Shown: positions 1 through 6,218 of the stretch, in pieces
Layout of the letters: each line of letters starts with the position of its first letter
How positions within the stretch are numbered: position 1 is the first letter of the stretch
Origin: a bacterium
Lineage (GTDB): Bacteria; Latescibacterota; UBA2968; UBA8231
Reading direction: 5' to 3'
Assembly (NCBI GenBank): GCA_027593305.1
Contig: JAQCJA010000153.1
Coordinates: forward strand, 1-9,230
Length of the DNA stretch: 9,230 nucleotides
Notes under the pieces: generated by a model
The model's input: the letters and a program-made list of their open reading frames with translations, nothing else
Database searches by the model: none
What the model was told of the DNA's origin: nothing
Translations under genes and position numbers: made by a program

Positions 1-42
1 CCCGCCGATGGGCGCTGGACCGCGACTCAAGAGAGGATGCCC

Positions 43-873
43 GTGACGATCCTGACTGCAGCAGACCTGGCCTTCTGGAATACCAACGGCTACGTGATCA
101 TACCGAAGGCAGTGCCGCAGGAGAACCTGGATGCCGTCGTCGATGAAGTCTGGGCTTTTCTGGGTATGGACCGTACGGCCCCCGACGACTGGTACCACGA
201 ACCGATGCGCAAAGGGGGCATGGTGGAAATGTATCAGACCCAGGGGCTGTGGAATAACCGTCAGCACCCCCGCGTGCACGCCGCCTTTGCCGAGATCTGG
301 GGGCGTGAGGATCTGTGGGTCAGCATGGATCGGGCCAACTGCAAACCACCCAACCGTGCGGACAAGCCGGACTGGAACCACGATGGCATGATCCATTGGG
401 ACCTGGACACGTCCCGGCGCCCCATTCCCTTTGGCGTGCAGGGCGTGCTCTATCTCGAGGATACACCCGTGGAGCAGGGCACGTTCCAGTGTGTGCCGGG
501 GTTCCACCGAACCTTCGAAGACTGGGTGCGTGGTCAACCGGAGGATCGTGACCCTCGACGCCCGGATCTGGCCGAGCTGCAGGTCGAACGAATCGCCGGC
601 AAGGCGGGGGATCTGCTGATCTGGCATCGACTGCTGGCGCACGGCAATGCCCCCAATACGTCAACCCGACCCCGCCTGGCGCAGTACATCACCATGTCAC
701 CGGCCAACTTTGGTGACGAGGGGGCACGTCAGGCACGGATCAAACTGTGGCGAGATCGGCTGAACCCCTCAGGTACGGCCTTCCCCGGCGACCAGCGACG
801 CTGGGAAGAGCAGAACGATCCGGCGGAGCTTACCGATCATGGCAGGAAGCTGCTGGGCCTGGAGGCCTGGTAG
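43..873 (+). CDS. Phytanoyl-CoA dioxygenase (PhyH) family Fe(II)/2-oxoglutarate-dependent oxygenase
   Basis: This is a 276-residue cytosolic protein of the PhyH family, non-haem iron enzymes that hydroxylate or otherwise oxidise small substrates using O2 and 2-oxoglutarate. The metal-binding facial triad is visible. H118-W-D120 supplies the HxD motif, and H200 in the AHGNAPNTS segment is the distal histidine. R209 or R211 shortly after is the expected 2-oxoglutarate carboxylate ligand. The N-terminus (LAFWNTNGYVIIP) is the typical start of the family fold. I chose the GTG at 43 because GAGAGG at 31-36 lies 6 nt before it, whereas it directly abuts the ATG at 37. Starting at ATG 37 would add two residues. 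The substrate cannot be deduced, because the family covers halogenation, hydroxylation and natural-product chemistry. No neighbouring gene fixes the role. Family assignment is firm and function is open. Confidence 0.9.
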   Translation: MTILTAADLAFWNTNGYVIIPKAVPQENLDAVVDEVWAFLGMDRTAPDDWYHEPMRKGGMVEMYQTQGLWNNRQHPRVHAAFAEIWGREDLWVSMDRANCKPPNRADKPDWNHDGMIHWDLDTSRRPIPFGVQGVLYLEDTPVEQGTFQCVPGFHRTFEDWVRGQPEDRDPRRPDLAELQVERIAGKAGDLLIWHRLLAHGNAPNTSTRPRLAQYITMSPANFGDEGARQARIKLWRDRLNPSGTAFPGDQRRWEEQNDPAELTDHGRKLLGLEAW

Positions 874-978
874 ACGACGGGCTGGTGCCGGTCTGGTCGC
901 AGATCGATCGTGGCAAGCGAACACGAAAATCCAAGGCAGTCCATCGCCGCTGCACACTTGCAGAGTGATACCAAACTC

Positions 979-1722
979 ATGACAGAACCCATACCAGCTC
1001 TCAAGCAACAGGGCTACGACCACGACGCGGCAGAATTGAGGCAGCTCAGCTGGAGCCTGCGCTTCGCCCCCTTCGTCTCCATACTCGGAGCCCTCTACGG
1101 CTTGTACACGCAGCGCCCGGAGATTCATTTCACCATGGCTGCCCTTGGGATTCTGCCGTTCTGGGCGCCGGCATGGCACCCGGTGGACAGACTCTACAAT
1201 CACCTGCTGCGGCCCCTATGGGGAGGCGCCCGCCTGCCGCCAAACCCGCTGCCACGGCGAATTGCCTGTGCTGCGGGTGGATTCATGAACCTCGGCATTG
1301 GCCTGGCATTCGCGAATGGCGTCCCGCTGCTGGCCTACACCTTTGGCGCCATGCTCGTGCCGTTGCAGCTCATCGTCATCTTGACACATTTCTGTGTCGC
1401 ATCCTGGCTCTATGAGGCCGCCCTGCGCATGGCAGGAGGCCGGGCCAGACCCATATCCGCAGACGAGGCGAAGGCGCTGGTGGCTGCGGGCGCAACACTT
1501 GTCGATGTGCGTGAGCCGGATGAATTTGGCCGGGGCCACATCTCTGGCGCCGTCAACTTTCCGCTGGGTACCATTGAGGGGCATGTCGATGATCTGCGTG
1601 GCAAGACCGTCGTGCTGTATTGCCAGAGTGGTATGCGCAGCCAGCGAGCCTGGCAGACTCTGACAGGCGACCGCGGCCTCGAGATGGTCCACAATCTCGG
1701 CGCCATGAGCCGCTGGACATAA
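979..1722 (+). CDS. Membrane protein with DUF4395-like N-terminus and C-terminal rhodanese domain
   Basis: This 247-residue protein has about four hydrophobic segments (roughly residues 27-43, 51-67, 95-115 and 117-149), followed by a complete rhodanese domain (about 158-247). The rhodanese part shows LVDVREPDEFGRGHI and the active-site loop YCQSGMRSQ with catalytic Cys215. It should carry sulfur as a persulfide on the cytoplasmic side of the membrane. The membrane part has a P-x-RR-x-A-C followed later by F-C-x-x-S-W-L-Y, which looks like DUF4395. The second Cys usual in that pattern is Ser here. This domain call is by eye and less certain than the rhodanese. The ATG at 979 is preferred over an in-frame GTG at 910, since the extra 23 residues look unconserved and neither start has a strong Shine-Dalgarno sequence. 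The 105 nt before it show no clear promoter or terminator. Sulfur trafficking is plausible, but the partner is unknown. Confidence 0.82.
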   Translation: MTEPIPALKQQGYDHDAAELRQLSWSLRFAPFVSILGALYGLYTQRPEIHFTMAALGILPFWAPAWHPVDRLYNHLLRPLWGGARLPPNPLPRRIACAAGGFMNLGIGLAFANGVPLLAYTFGAMLVPLQLIVILTHFCVASWLYEAALRMAGGRARPISADEAKALVAAGATLVDVREPDEFGRGHISGAVNFPLGTIEGHVDDLRGKTVVLYCQSGMRSQRAWQTLTGDRGLEMVHNLGAMSRWT

Positions 1723-1728
1723 GCCCGG

Positions 1729-2787
1729 TTACAGGCGCGCCACGCTTACGGCGCTGCCACTGGCGGCGCTGGCATAGATGGCGTCGGTGATCGCCTGCAC
1801 AACAAAGGCCTGCCCGAGGCTGGTTTTCGGCGATCGACCCTCACGGATGGCCAGGGCAAAGTCCTGCACCGGTCCATGGTGCACGGCCACCGAACCCTCG
1901 TCGCGATCCCAGATCACGCGCGACTCCAGACCCGTCCGTGCACAGGCTCGCCTGAAGGTGACCGCCCGCGAGCGATCCGTCATGTGCAGGTCGAGGGATC
2001 CATCGGTGCCCACCAGGTCCCATGACAGGCTTTGCGCAGCGGCGACCATCTCACCCCGCTCGTAATGGATGGCGATGCCGTGGCCACACTGGATCGTGGC
2101 ACACACATGAGTTTCGGCATCAGAACTCGGATCGGCGCTGGCGGCAAAGGCAGGGGGCACCGTCCACGTGCGAGCCAGAACGGTCTCTGGCTGCACGGTC
2201 CAGCCCGTGAGGCCCAGCAGGTAGTCGAGATCGTAGCAGCCCCAATTGGACATGATGCCGCCGCCGTTGAGGTCGGTACGCAGGCGCCAGATGGGTGGGG
2301 GATTTTCCGGCGGCGGGCCGCCCGGTCGGATGGCGCGACAGTGAATGCTGCGCAATGCGCCCAGATGGCCTTCGGCGACAAAACGGGTGATCGCCTCGCT
2401 GGACTCGAGGAATCGATAGCGCGCACTGCAACACCCGGCGATCAGGTCACCGCGCGCGGTGATCAGTTGACGCACCTGGTCGGCGTGCATCGCCGCCGGT
2501 TTCTCCGTCAGCACGTGCAGGCCGTTGCGGAAGGCGCGCAGCGCCATGTCGAAACGCCCCACGGCGGGGAAGGCGAGCACAACACCGTCCACCTGTCTGT
2601 CATCGATCAGATCGGCGCCTTCGCCGTAGATCTTCGGGATGCCGTGCTGGCCGGCCATGGCCTGCGCCCGGTCGTTGATGAGATCGGCGACGGCGACCAG
2701 GTCGATGTGAGGGCACGCTGCAGCAGCGGCGGCGTGGTGTCTGCCGATAACGCCGCAACCGATGATGCCAATTTTCACGCGATTCAT
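1729..2787 (-). CDS. Gfo/Idh/MocA family NAD(P)-dependent oxidoreductase
   Basis: This 352-residue protein has an N-terminal Rossmann fold with the dinucleotide motif GIIGCGVIG (residues 7-15) and the family signature TEKP (94-97). The C-terminal substrate domain follows. Members oxidise or reduce sugars, inositols and related polyols with NAD(P). At the usual D-x-G-x-H-x-x-D active-site position this protein reads N181-W-G-C-Y185-D-L-D188, so the common catalytic Asp and His are Asn and Tyr. I believe this variant recurs in a subfamily, so it need not mean loss of activity. The ATG at 2787 is chosen because GGAG at 2796-2799 lies 8 nt upstream. An in-frame ATG at 2820 would add 11 residues encoded inside the hairpin region. 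It is the last gene of the minus-strand cluster, 61 nt after nth, and converges on the rhodanese gene with a 6-nt gap. Substrate unknown. Confidence 0.9.
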   Translation of the reverse strand: MNRVKIGIIGCGVIGRHHAAAAAACPHIDLVAVADLINDRAQAMAGQHGIPKIYGEGADLIDDRQVDGVVLAFPAVGRFDMALRAFRNGLHVLTEKPAAMHADQVRQLITARGDLIAGCCSARYRFLESSEAITRFVAEGHLGALRSIHCRAIRPGGPPPENPPPIWRLRTDLNGGGIMSNWGCYDLDYLLGLTGWTVQPETVLARTWTVPPAFAASADPSSDAETHVCATIQCGHGIAIHYERGEMVAAAQSLSWDLVGTDGSLDLHMTDRSRAVTFRRACARTGLESRVIWDRDEGSVAVHHGPVQDFALAIREGRSPKTSLGQAFVVQAITDAIYASAASGSAVSVARL

Positions 2788-2805
2788 GTGATGCTCTCCA
2801 CGCTG

Positions 2806-2824
2806 ACGAATGCTGCGCATTCGT
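2806..2824 (-). other. Perfect 8-bp-stem hairpin in the nth to Gfo/Idh spacer
   Basis: The arms ACGAATGC (2806-2813) and GCATTCGT (2817-2824) pair perfectly around a 3-nt loop. In the minus-strand transcript it ends 6 nt before the GGAG ribosome binding site of the oxidoreductase gene. No U-tract follows, so it does not look like an intrinsic terminator. It could affect translation initiation or transcript stability; that is inference. Confidence 0.5.
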
Positions 2825-2828
2825 TGGT

Positions 2829-2847
2829 GAAATCGCGGCGCGATTTC
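2829..2847 (-). terminator. Perfect 8-bp-stem hairpin directly after the nth stop codon
   Basis: The arms GAAATCGC (2829-2836) and GCGATTTC (2840-2847) pair perfectly around a 3-nt loop and begin one base after the nth TGA (2849-2851). In the minus-strand transcript no T-run follows (ACC, then the second hairpin). It is therefore at best a weak or partial terminator, or an mRNA 3'-end stabiliser between operon genes. The position makes a post-nth role likely; termination is unproven. Confidence 0.35.
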
Positions 2848-2848
2848 T

Positions 2849-3484
2849 TCACTTCAGCAGACTCTTGCGACCCACGACTTTGCAGAGGGGGCAGGCTTTT
2901 GGGTCATGCCGCTGCGCCGGACAGTACTGGCGTCCGAAGTAGATGATCTGCAGGTGCAGTCTGTTCCATGTCTCCATGGGGAAGGTGCGCTTCAGGTCCT
3001 TTTCGGTCTGTTCCACGTTCCTGCCGTTGGACAAGCCCCAACGGTAGGCGAGTCTGTGGATGTGGGTATCCACGGGGAATGCGGGTTGCCCGAAGGCCTG
3101 GGCAACAACGACGGATGCCGTCTTGTGACCGACCCCGGGCAGGGCTTCCAGTTCTTCGAGGGTTTCCGGCACCTGCCCGTCGTGGCGCTCCAGCAGCAGT
3201 TCGGACAAGCGGTGGATATTCTTCGACTTGCCCGGGGCCAGACCGACAGTGCGCACGAATCCGAGGATCTCATCGACGCTCAGGCGCACCATCTTCTGCG
3301 GCGTGTTGGCCGCCTTGAACAGCGCCGGTGTCACTTCGTTCACCTTCACGTCTGTCGTCTGCGCCGAGAGCAACACGGCGAGCAGCAATTCGTACGGTGA
3401 TCGATGGGTCAGAGGAACCGGCGGCAGGGCGTACAGCCCTTCCAGCGTCTCCAGGATGAAAGTGGCCTTTTCGGTTTTCGTCAT
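2849..3484 (-). CDS. nth: Endonuclease III (DNA glycosylase/AP lyase), Fe-S site lacking one Cys
   Basis: This 211-residue base-excision-repair glycosylase removes oxidised pyrimidines and cleaves the abasic site. The helix-hairpin-helix segment LPGVGHKTA carries the catalytic lysine K121. The VDTH motif supplies the catalytic aspartate D139. These sit close to E. coli K120 and D138, and the length matches (E. coli Nth is 211). The C-terminal cluster region reads C188-PAQRHD-P195-KA-C198-PL-C201 and then has no further Cys. The position where related proteins of this CPAQRHD type can have a second Cys is proline, leaving three cysteines for a 4Fe-4S site. The ATG at 3484 is used because GGAAG (3492-3496) lies 7 nt upstream; a TTG at 3490 would add two residues. 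The start is 18 nt after the nudC stop, so co-transcription with nudC is very likely. Confidence 0.94.
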   Translation of the reverse strand: MTKTEKATFILETLEGLYALPPVPLTHRSPYELLLAVLLSAQTTDVKVNEVTPALFKAANTPQKMVRLSVDEILGFVRTVGLAPGKSKNIHRLSELLLERHDGQVPETLEELEALPGVGHKTASVVVAQAFGQPAFPVDTHIHRLAYRWGLSNGRNVEQTEKDLKRTFPMETWNRLHLQIIYFGRQYCPAQRHDPKACPLCKVVGRKSLLK

Positions 3485-3502
3485 CTGCAATCTTCCGCTG
3501 GC

Positions 3503-4351
3503 TCAGGCCGGATGCCGGGCGAGGAAATCGTCGATGATGCGGCGCGAAATACTGATGCCGTCCGGCAATGATTCCGGCAGATGATCGGCGCTGAACCAGT
3601 CGGCGTCGACGATCTCTTCGCCATCCACCTTGATGTCGCCGCTCTGCCAGGCCGCGGTAAAGCCGATCATCAGCGAGTGCGGGAAGGGCCACGGCTGGCT
3701 GCTGTGGTAGGTGATGTCGGTGACTTCGAGGCCGACCTCCTCGTGGATTTCGCGCGCCACCGCTTCCTCGAGTGCTTCGCCCGCCTCGACGAAACCGGCG
3801 ATGATGCTGTAGCGCCCCTGCGGGAACCGGCCATTGCGCGCCAGGAGGAACTCGTCCCCCCTGTGGATCAGGATGATGACAGCCGGGGATACCCGTGGGA
3901 AGGACAGCAGGCCACAGCTGGAACACTGGCGCGCCCGGTCACTCTCGTGGTAGTCGGCGGCCGTGCCACAGCGGCCGCAGAAGTGGTGGGTGCGATCCCA
4001 GTTGACGATCTGGAAAGCGCGCCCCGCCAGTTGGAACGTCGGCTCATCGAGCGAGCCGTACAACATGCGCAGCCCGTGCAGGGCCATGCCGGCGGGGGGC
4101 TCGGCGCCGTCATCGATGTCTATGGTGAAGCAGTGCACGCCGTTGTGTGAACCGAGGTAGTGCGGGTCGCGACAGGGCATGCCGATCTCGTCGAAGACCC
4201 GCGCCCGGGGCAGAATGCCGCCGTGGTCCTGCCGTTCCATCGACACGAGCAGTCGATCCCCCTGGAAGGCGAAGAAGACGCACTCGCCGAGGTCGCCTTC
4301 GGGCGCAACAACGGCGTGCTGGAACGGGGCTGCAATCGCCTCCCAGTTCAT
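3503..4351 (-). CDS. nudC: NADH pyrophosphatase / NAD-RNA decapping Nudix hydrolase NudC
   Basis: This 282-residue protein follows the NudC plan. An N-terminal domain is followed by a four-cysteine zinc ribbon (C125-GR-C128 and C143-SS-C146). The Nudix box then runs from G186 to about E209 (GFVEAGE and the REIHEEVG core), and the NudC-specific SQPWPFPHS signature is at 218-226. The family hydrolyses NAD(H) to NMN(H) and AMP and removes NAD caps from RNA 5' ends. It is somewhat longer than the E. coli enzyme (257 residues), mostly in the N-terminal part. The ATG at 4351 is supported by AAGGA 6 nt upstream; an in-frame ATG at 4369 lies inside the previous gene. Its ATG overlaps the stop of the GH172 gene as ATGA, implying translational coupling, and nth follows after 18 nt. 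All key residues are present. Confidence 0.95.
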   Translation of the reverse strand: MNWEAIAAPFQHAVVAPEGDLGECVFFAFQGDRLLVSMERQDHGGILPRARVFDEIGMPCRDPHYLGSHNGVHCFTIDIDDGAEPPAGMALHGLRMLYGSLDEPTFQLAGRAFQIVNWDRTHHFCGRCGTAADYHESDRARQCSSCGLLSFPRVSPAVIILIHRGDEFLLARNGRFPQGRYSIIAGFVEAGEALEEAVAREIHEEVGLEVTDITYHSSQPWPFPHSLMIGFTAAWQSGDIKVDGEEIVDADWFSADHLPESLPDGISISRRIIDDFLARHPA

Positions 4352-5490
4352 GAATGATCCTTCTTCCACTTCGCCTTGTTTGCTTTCATCTCACGATTGG
4401 CGGTGATCGTCGTTGACGTCGTCTGGTTGCTCTTATCCATGAGCCAGGTGCCCTGGTTGTCGCGCAGTACCGGCATACGTCGGGCCACAGCCGGCGGCCT
4501 GGCGACACGAGAGGGTTTGGCGGCGTACCAATAGGCGACGGAACTCATCTCGTTGCACAGGTGATTTCCGTGGCCATGCTCGATCGTCACCTTGATGTCC
4601 TTGCGGAAGCGCACCGGGTTTTCCAGATGATGGACGTAACTGGTCTGGTAGCCGTGGGTGTTGCTTTCGTGGATCGACGAGCCATTGCGCAGAAAGGCGT
4701 TGTCCTGCATGCCCCAGGCCTGATTCAGGTAATCCTCGGAGCCGGTGCCGTGCAGATCGGGGGGCCACTTGTAGCCGTCCACCCAGATCATGTCGTCCCC
4801 TTCGCCCCACCAGGTTCCCTGGAAGTTCGTCACCGACAGGTTGCAGCCGATGTAGTGATCGGCACCGCTGGTTTCGAGGATGACGTAGTTGCTGTCGTAC
4901 GCCGTGCGCTCCTTGTTGACGACATTCGCCTCGGGGGTGTTGACGCGGATCTCGTGGCCCCAGCCACCAAAGGGGTTCTGGCGGCGGAATTCGGCGTGGA
5001 AATAGCCCTGCACGTCCTCCGTGGTCTGCTCCGTCGTTTCCCAGTCGATATAGAAGTACTGTCGGTGCGCCTCCTTGCTCTCATTGACGAGTTCCACCAG
5101 GGCTCGCTCGGCAAAGGGCATGGGGACGTAACAGTTGAGGGCGCAGCCGCTGTTGAACGTGTTGTTGGCACGCGTCGAGGCGGTAAACAGCAGGGACTGG
5201 TAGGAGTTGACGATGTTGTGGCCGAGGCCGAAGAAATCGCCGAGGGGCACGTTGACGCTCGGCGTTTTCGCATTGTCCCAGGTTATGCGCAACAGGACCT
5301 CGCGGTAGTGCTGGCCCTGCGTCATCCAGATGTGGTTGATCAGGCCCGGTCCATCGATGTCGGCCAATACACGCGTTTCGCCGGGCGCCAGGATCCAGGC
5401 GTCGGCATTGCGGCCGCTGGTATCCCAGCTCGAATGGCGGCCGCTGCGGCCGTTGCGCAGGACGGACAGGTCACTCAGCAATCCTCTCAT
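4348..5490 (-). CDS. DUF2961 / GH172 family protein, putative glycoside hydrolase
   Basis: This 380-residue protein has no signal peptide and is probably cytoplasmic. DUF2961 hallmarks run in order: GRHSSWDTSGRNADAW (residues 17-32), DIDGPGLINHIWMT (44-57), PSVNVPLGDFFGLGH (77-91), WWGEGDD (227-233), GTGSEDY (248-254) and IEHG (303-306). DUF2961 proteins are now classed as GH172, whose characterised members act on fructose- or arabinose-containing sugars by retaining catalysis. E230 and E252 are spaced like the two acidic catalytic residues described for the family. That pairing is my inference by position. The last 30 residues are Lys/Asn/Thr-rich and outside the conserved domain. The start is well fixed by a near-perfect AAGGAGA at 5498-5504, 7 nt upstream of the ATG. 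It is the first gene of the minus-strand cluster, under the dyad-containing region, and overlaps nudC by ATGA. Substrate unknown. Confidence 0.9.
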   Translation of the reverse strand: MRGLLSDLSVLRNGRSGRHSSWDTSGRNADAWILAPGETRVLADIDGPGLINHIWMTQGQHYREVLLRITWDNAKTPSVNVPLGDFFGLGHNIVNSYQSLLFTASTRANNTFNSGCALNCYVPMPFAERALVELVNESKEAHRQYFYIDWETTEQTTEDVQGYFHAEFRRQNPFGGWGHEIRVNTPEANVVNKERTAYDSNYVILETSGADHYIGCNLSVTNFQGTWWGEGDDMIWVDGYKWPPDLHGTGSEDYLNQAWGMQDNAFLRNGSSIHESNTHGYQTSYVHHLENPVRFRKDIKVTIEHGHGNHLCNEMSSVAYWYAAKPSRVARPPAVARRMPVLRDNQGTWLMDKSNQTTSTTITANREMKANKAKWKKDHS

Positions 5491-5533
5491 GCCATCATCT
5501 CCTTGGATTCTGCGGGGCCATCGGGGGAAGTGT

Positions 5534-5571
5534 GCTGATCATACATAAGTATAGACGTATGTATTATCAGC
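5534..5571. promoter_or_regulatory. Long AT-rich dyad, candidate operator in the divergent promoter region
   Basis: Two 14-nt arms, GCTGATCATACATA (5534-5547) and TATGTATTATCAGC (5558-5571), are inverted copies with one mismatch, separated by 10 nt. The inner ATACATA/TATGTAT pair is perfect. The AT-rich element stands out from its GC-rich surroundings and lies between two divergent genes. It also holds -10-like hexamers in both directions: TATACT on the minus strand (5548-5553) and TATTAT on the plus strand (5562-5567), each 5 of 6 to TATAAT. I find no convincing -35 box for either. The ATAC/GTAT half-sites recall TetR/AcrR-type operators. That is analogy only, and no regulator gene is present in the window. 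No T-run follows, so a terminator is unlikely. Confidence 0.6.
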
Positions 5572-5585
5572 CGGCGGTTTCACAA

Positions 5586-5597
5586 CACCTCGAGGTG
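5586..5597. promoter_or_regulatory. Perfect 12-bp palindrome CACCTCGAGGTG
   Basis: CACCTCGAGGTG is fully self-complementary and lies 15 nt to the right of the 38-bp dyad. Its right half (GAGGTG) is also the best Shine-Dalgarno candidate for the 19-codon ORF starting at 5603, with 5 nt spacing. It may be a second protein-binding site, or it may simply be the ribosome binding site with chance symmetry. Confidence 0.4.
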
Positions 5598-5602
5598 ACC
5601 TG

Positions 5603-5662
5603 ATGTGGGAGGATGATATCGATAGCTTCTACGAGGCTGCAAGAAAGGATGCCGGAAAATGA
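5603..5662 (+). CDS. Candidate 19-codon leader ORF upstream of the SRPBCC gene
   Basis: ATG at 5603 opens a 19-residue ORF beginning MWEDDIDSFYEAARK and ending at TGA 5660-5662. Its stop overlaps the next ATG (5659) as ATGA, the arrangement expected of translationally coupled genes. GAGGTG at 5592-5597 is a suitable ribosome binding site. The frame is closed upstream by TAG at 5552-5554, with no other standard start codon between. It has no recognisable domain. It could be a leader peptide, a small protein, the remnant of a lost upstream gene such as the ArsR-type regulator that often precedes AHSA1 proteins, or chance. No homology is claimed. Confidence 0.35.
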   Translation: MWEDDIDSFYEAARKDAGK

Positions 5663-6150
5663 GAGTTTCTCCACTTCCCATCGCACCGATCCTCAAGCAG
5701 CGGTGTGTGCCGCTCGTCAGCCACGACGCCTTCGAATTGTTCACGGCGTGTATGGGGGAATGGTGGCCCCTGGCGACACACTCCATTGGTGGCACCCACG
5801 TCACGGGGGTGCGCTTTGAGGCCTGCGTCGGCGGTCGCGTGCTGGAGGTGCACGGCGATGGCGCCGAGCACGTCTGGGCTGATGTGATCGCCTGGGATCC
5901 GCCCGAACGCTTTGTGCTGGCCTGGCATCCCAACCTGACACCGGAGGCGGCGTCGATCCTTGAGGTCCGTTTCCGCGAAGTGGCGGATGGCACCGTCGTC
6001 AACCTCGAGCACCGTGGGTGGGAGGAGTTCGGTGCGCAAGTGGGCGGCGTACTGCGAGCCGGCTACGACCCGGGGTGGGATGTGGTGCTGGCGCCATTCA
6101 CCGACGCCGCCGGGGATGATCGGCACCCGCAGAGCCCTGCCCCAGCTTGA
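5659..6150 (+). CDS. SRPBCC / AHSA1-domain protein
   Basis: This 163-residue protein has the START/Bet v 1-like fold of the activator-of-Hsp90-ATPase (AHSA1) family. Family-typical segments are FTACMGEWWPLATHSIGG (residues 28-45), the VGGR turn (57-60), WADVIAWDPPERFVLAWHP (73-91), and LEHRGWEEFG followed by RAGYDPGWDVVL (116-144). These proteins form a hydrophobic ligand cavity, and most bacterial members have no known ligand. The last dozen residues (DDRHPQSPAPA) are an unconserved tail. The ATG at 5659 has AAAGGA at 5644-5649, 9 nt upstream, and overlaps the stop of the upstream micro-ORF. Such genes often sit next to an ArsR-type regulator, but none is seen here. The UxuA-like gene starts 68 nt after its stop, probably on the same transcript. 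Confidence 0.88.
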   Translation: MRVSPLPIAPILKQRCVPLVSHDAFELFTACMGEWWPLATHSIGGTHVTGVRFEACVGGRVLEVHGDGAEHVWADVIAWDPPERFVLAWHPNLTPEAASILEVRFREVADGTVVNLEHRGWEEFGAQVGGVLRAGYDPGWDVVLAPFTDAAGDDRHPQSPAPA

Positions 6151-6218
6151 CGGCAGGTCAGCAACAGGCCTTCGTAGGCGCTGCTGCGACGTCACCCCTT
6201 GCACGGAGAGTGCCGACC

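Noticed and set aside
2032..2946. 304-codon plus-strand ORF antisense to the Gfo/Idh gene
   Set aside because: It lies across a well-conserved minus-strand gene and into nth, has no recognisable motif, and is a typical GC-rich shadow frame.
5410..5446. Direct repeat of GCGGCCGCTG (5410-5419 and 5437-5446)
   Set aside because: It falls in the GH172 coding region where the protein repeats Ser-Gly-Arg within a conserved motif, so codon choice explains it.
4561..5538. 325-codon plus-strand ORF antisense to GH172
   Set aside because: The minus-strand frame carries ordered DUF2961 motifs and a near-ideal ribosome binding site. The antisense frame is Val/Ala-rich with no motif.
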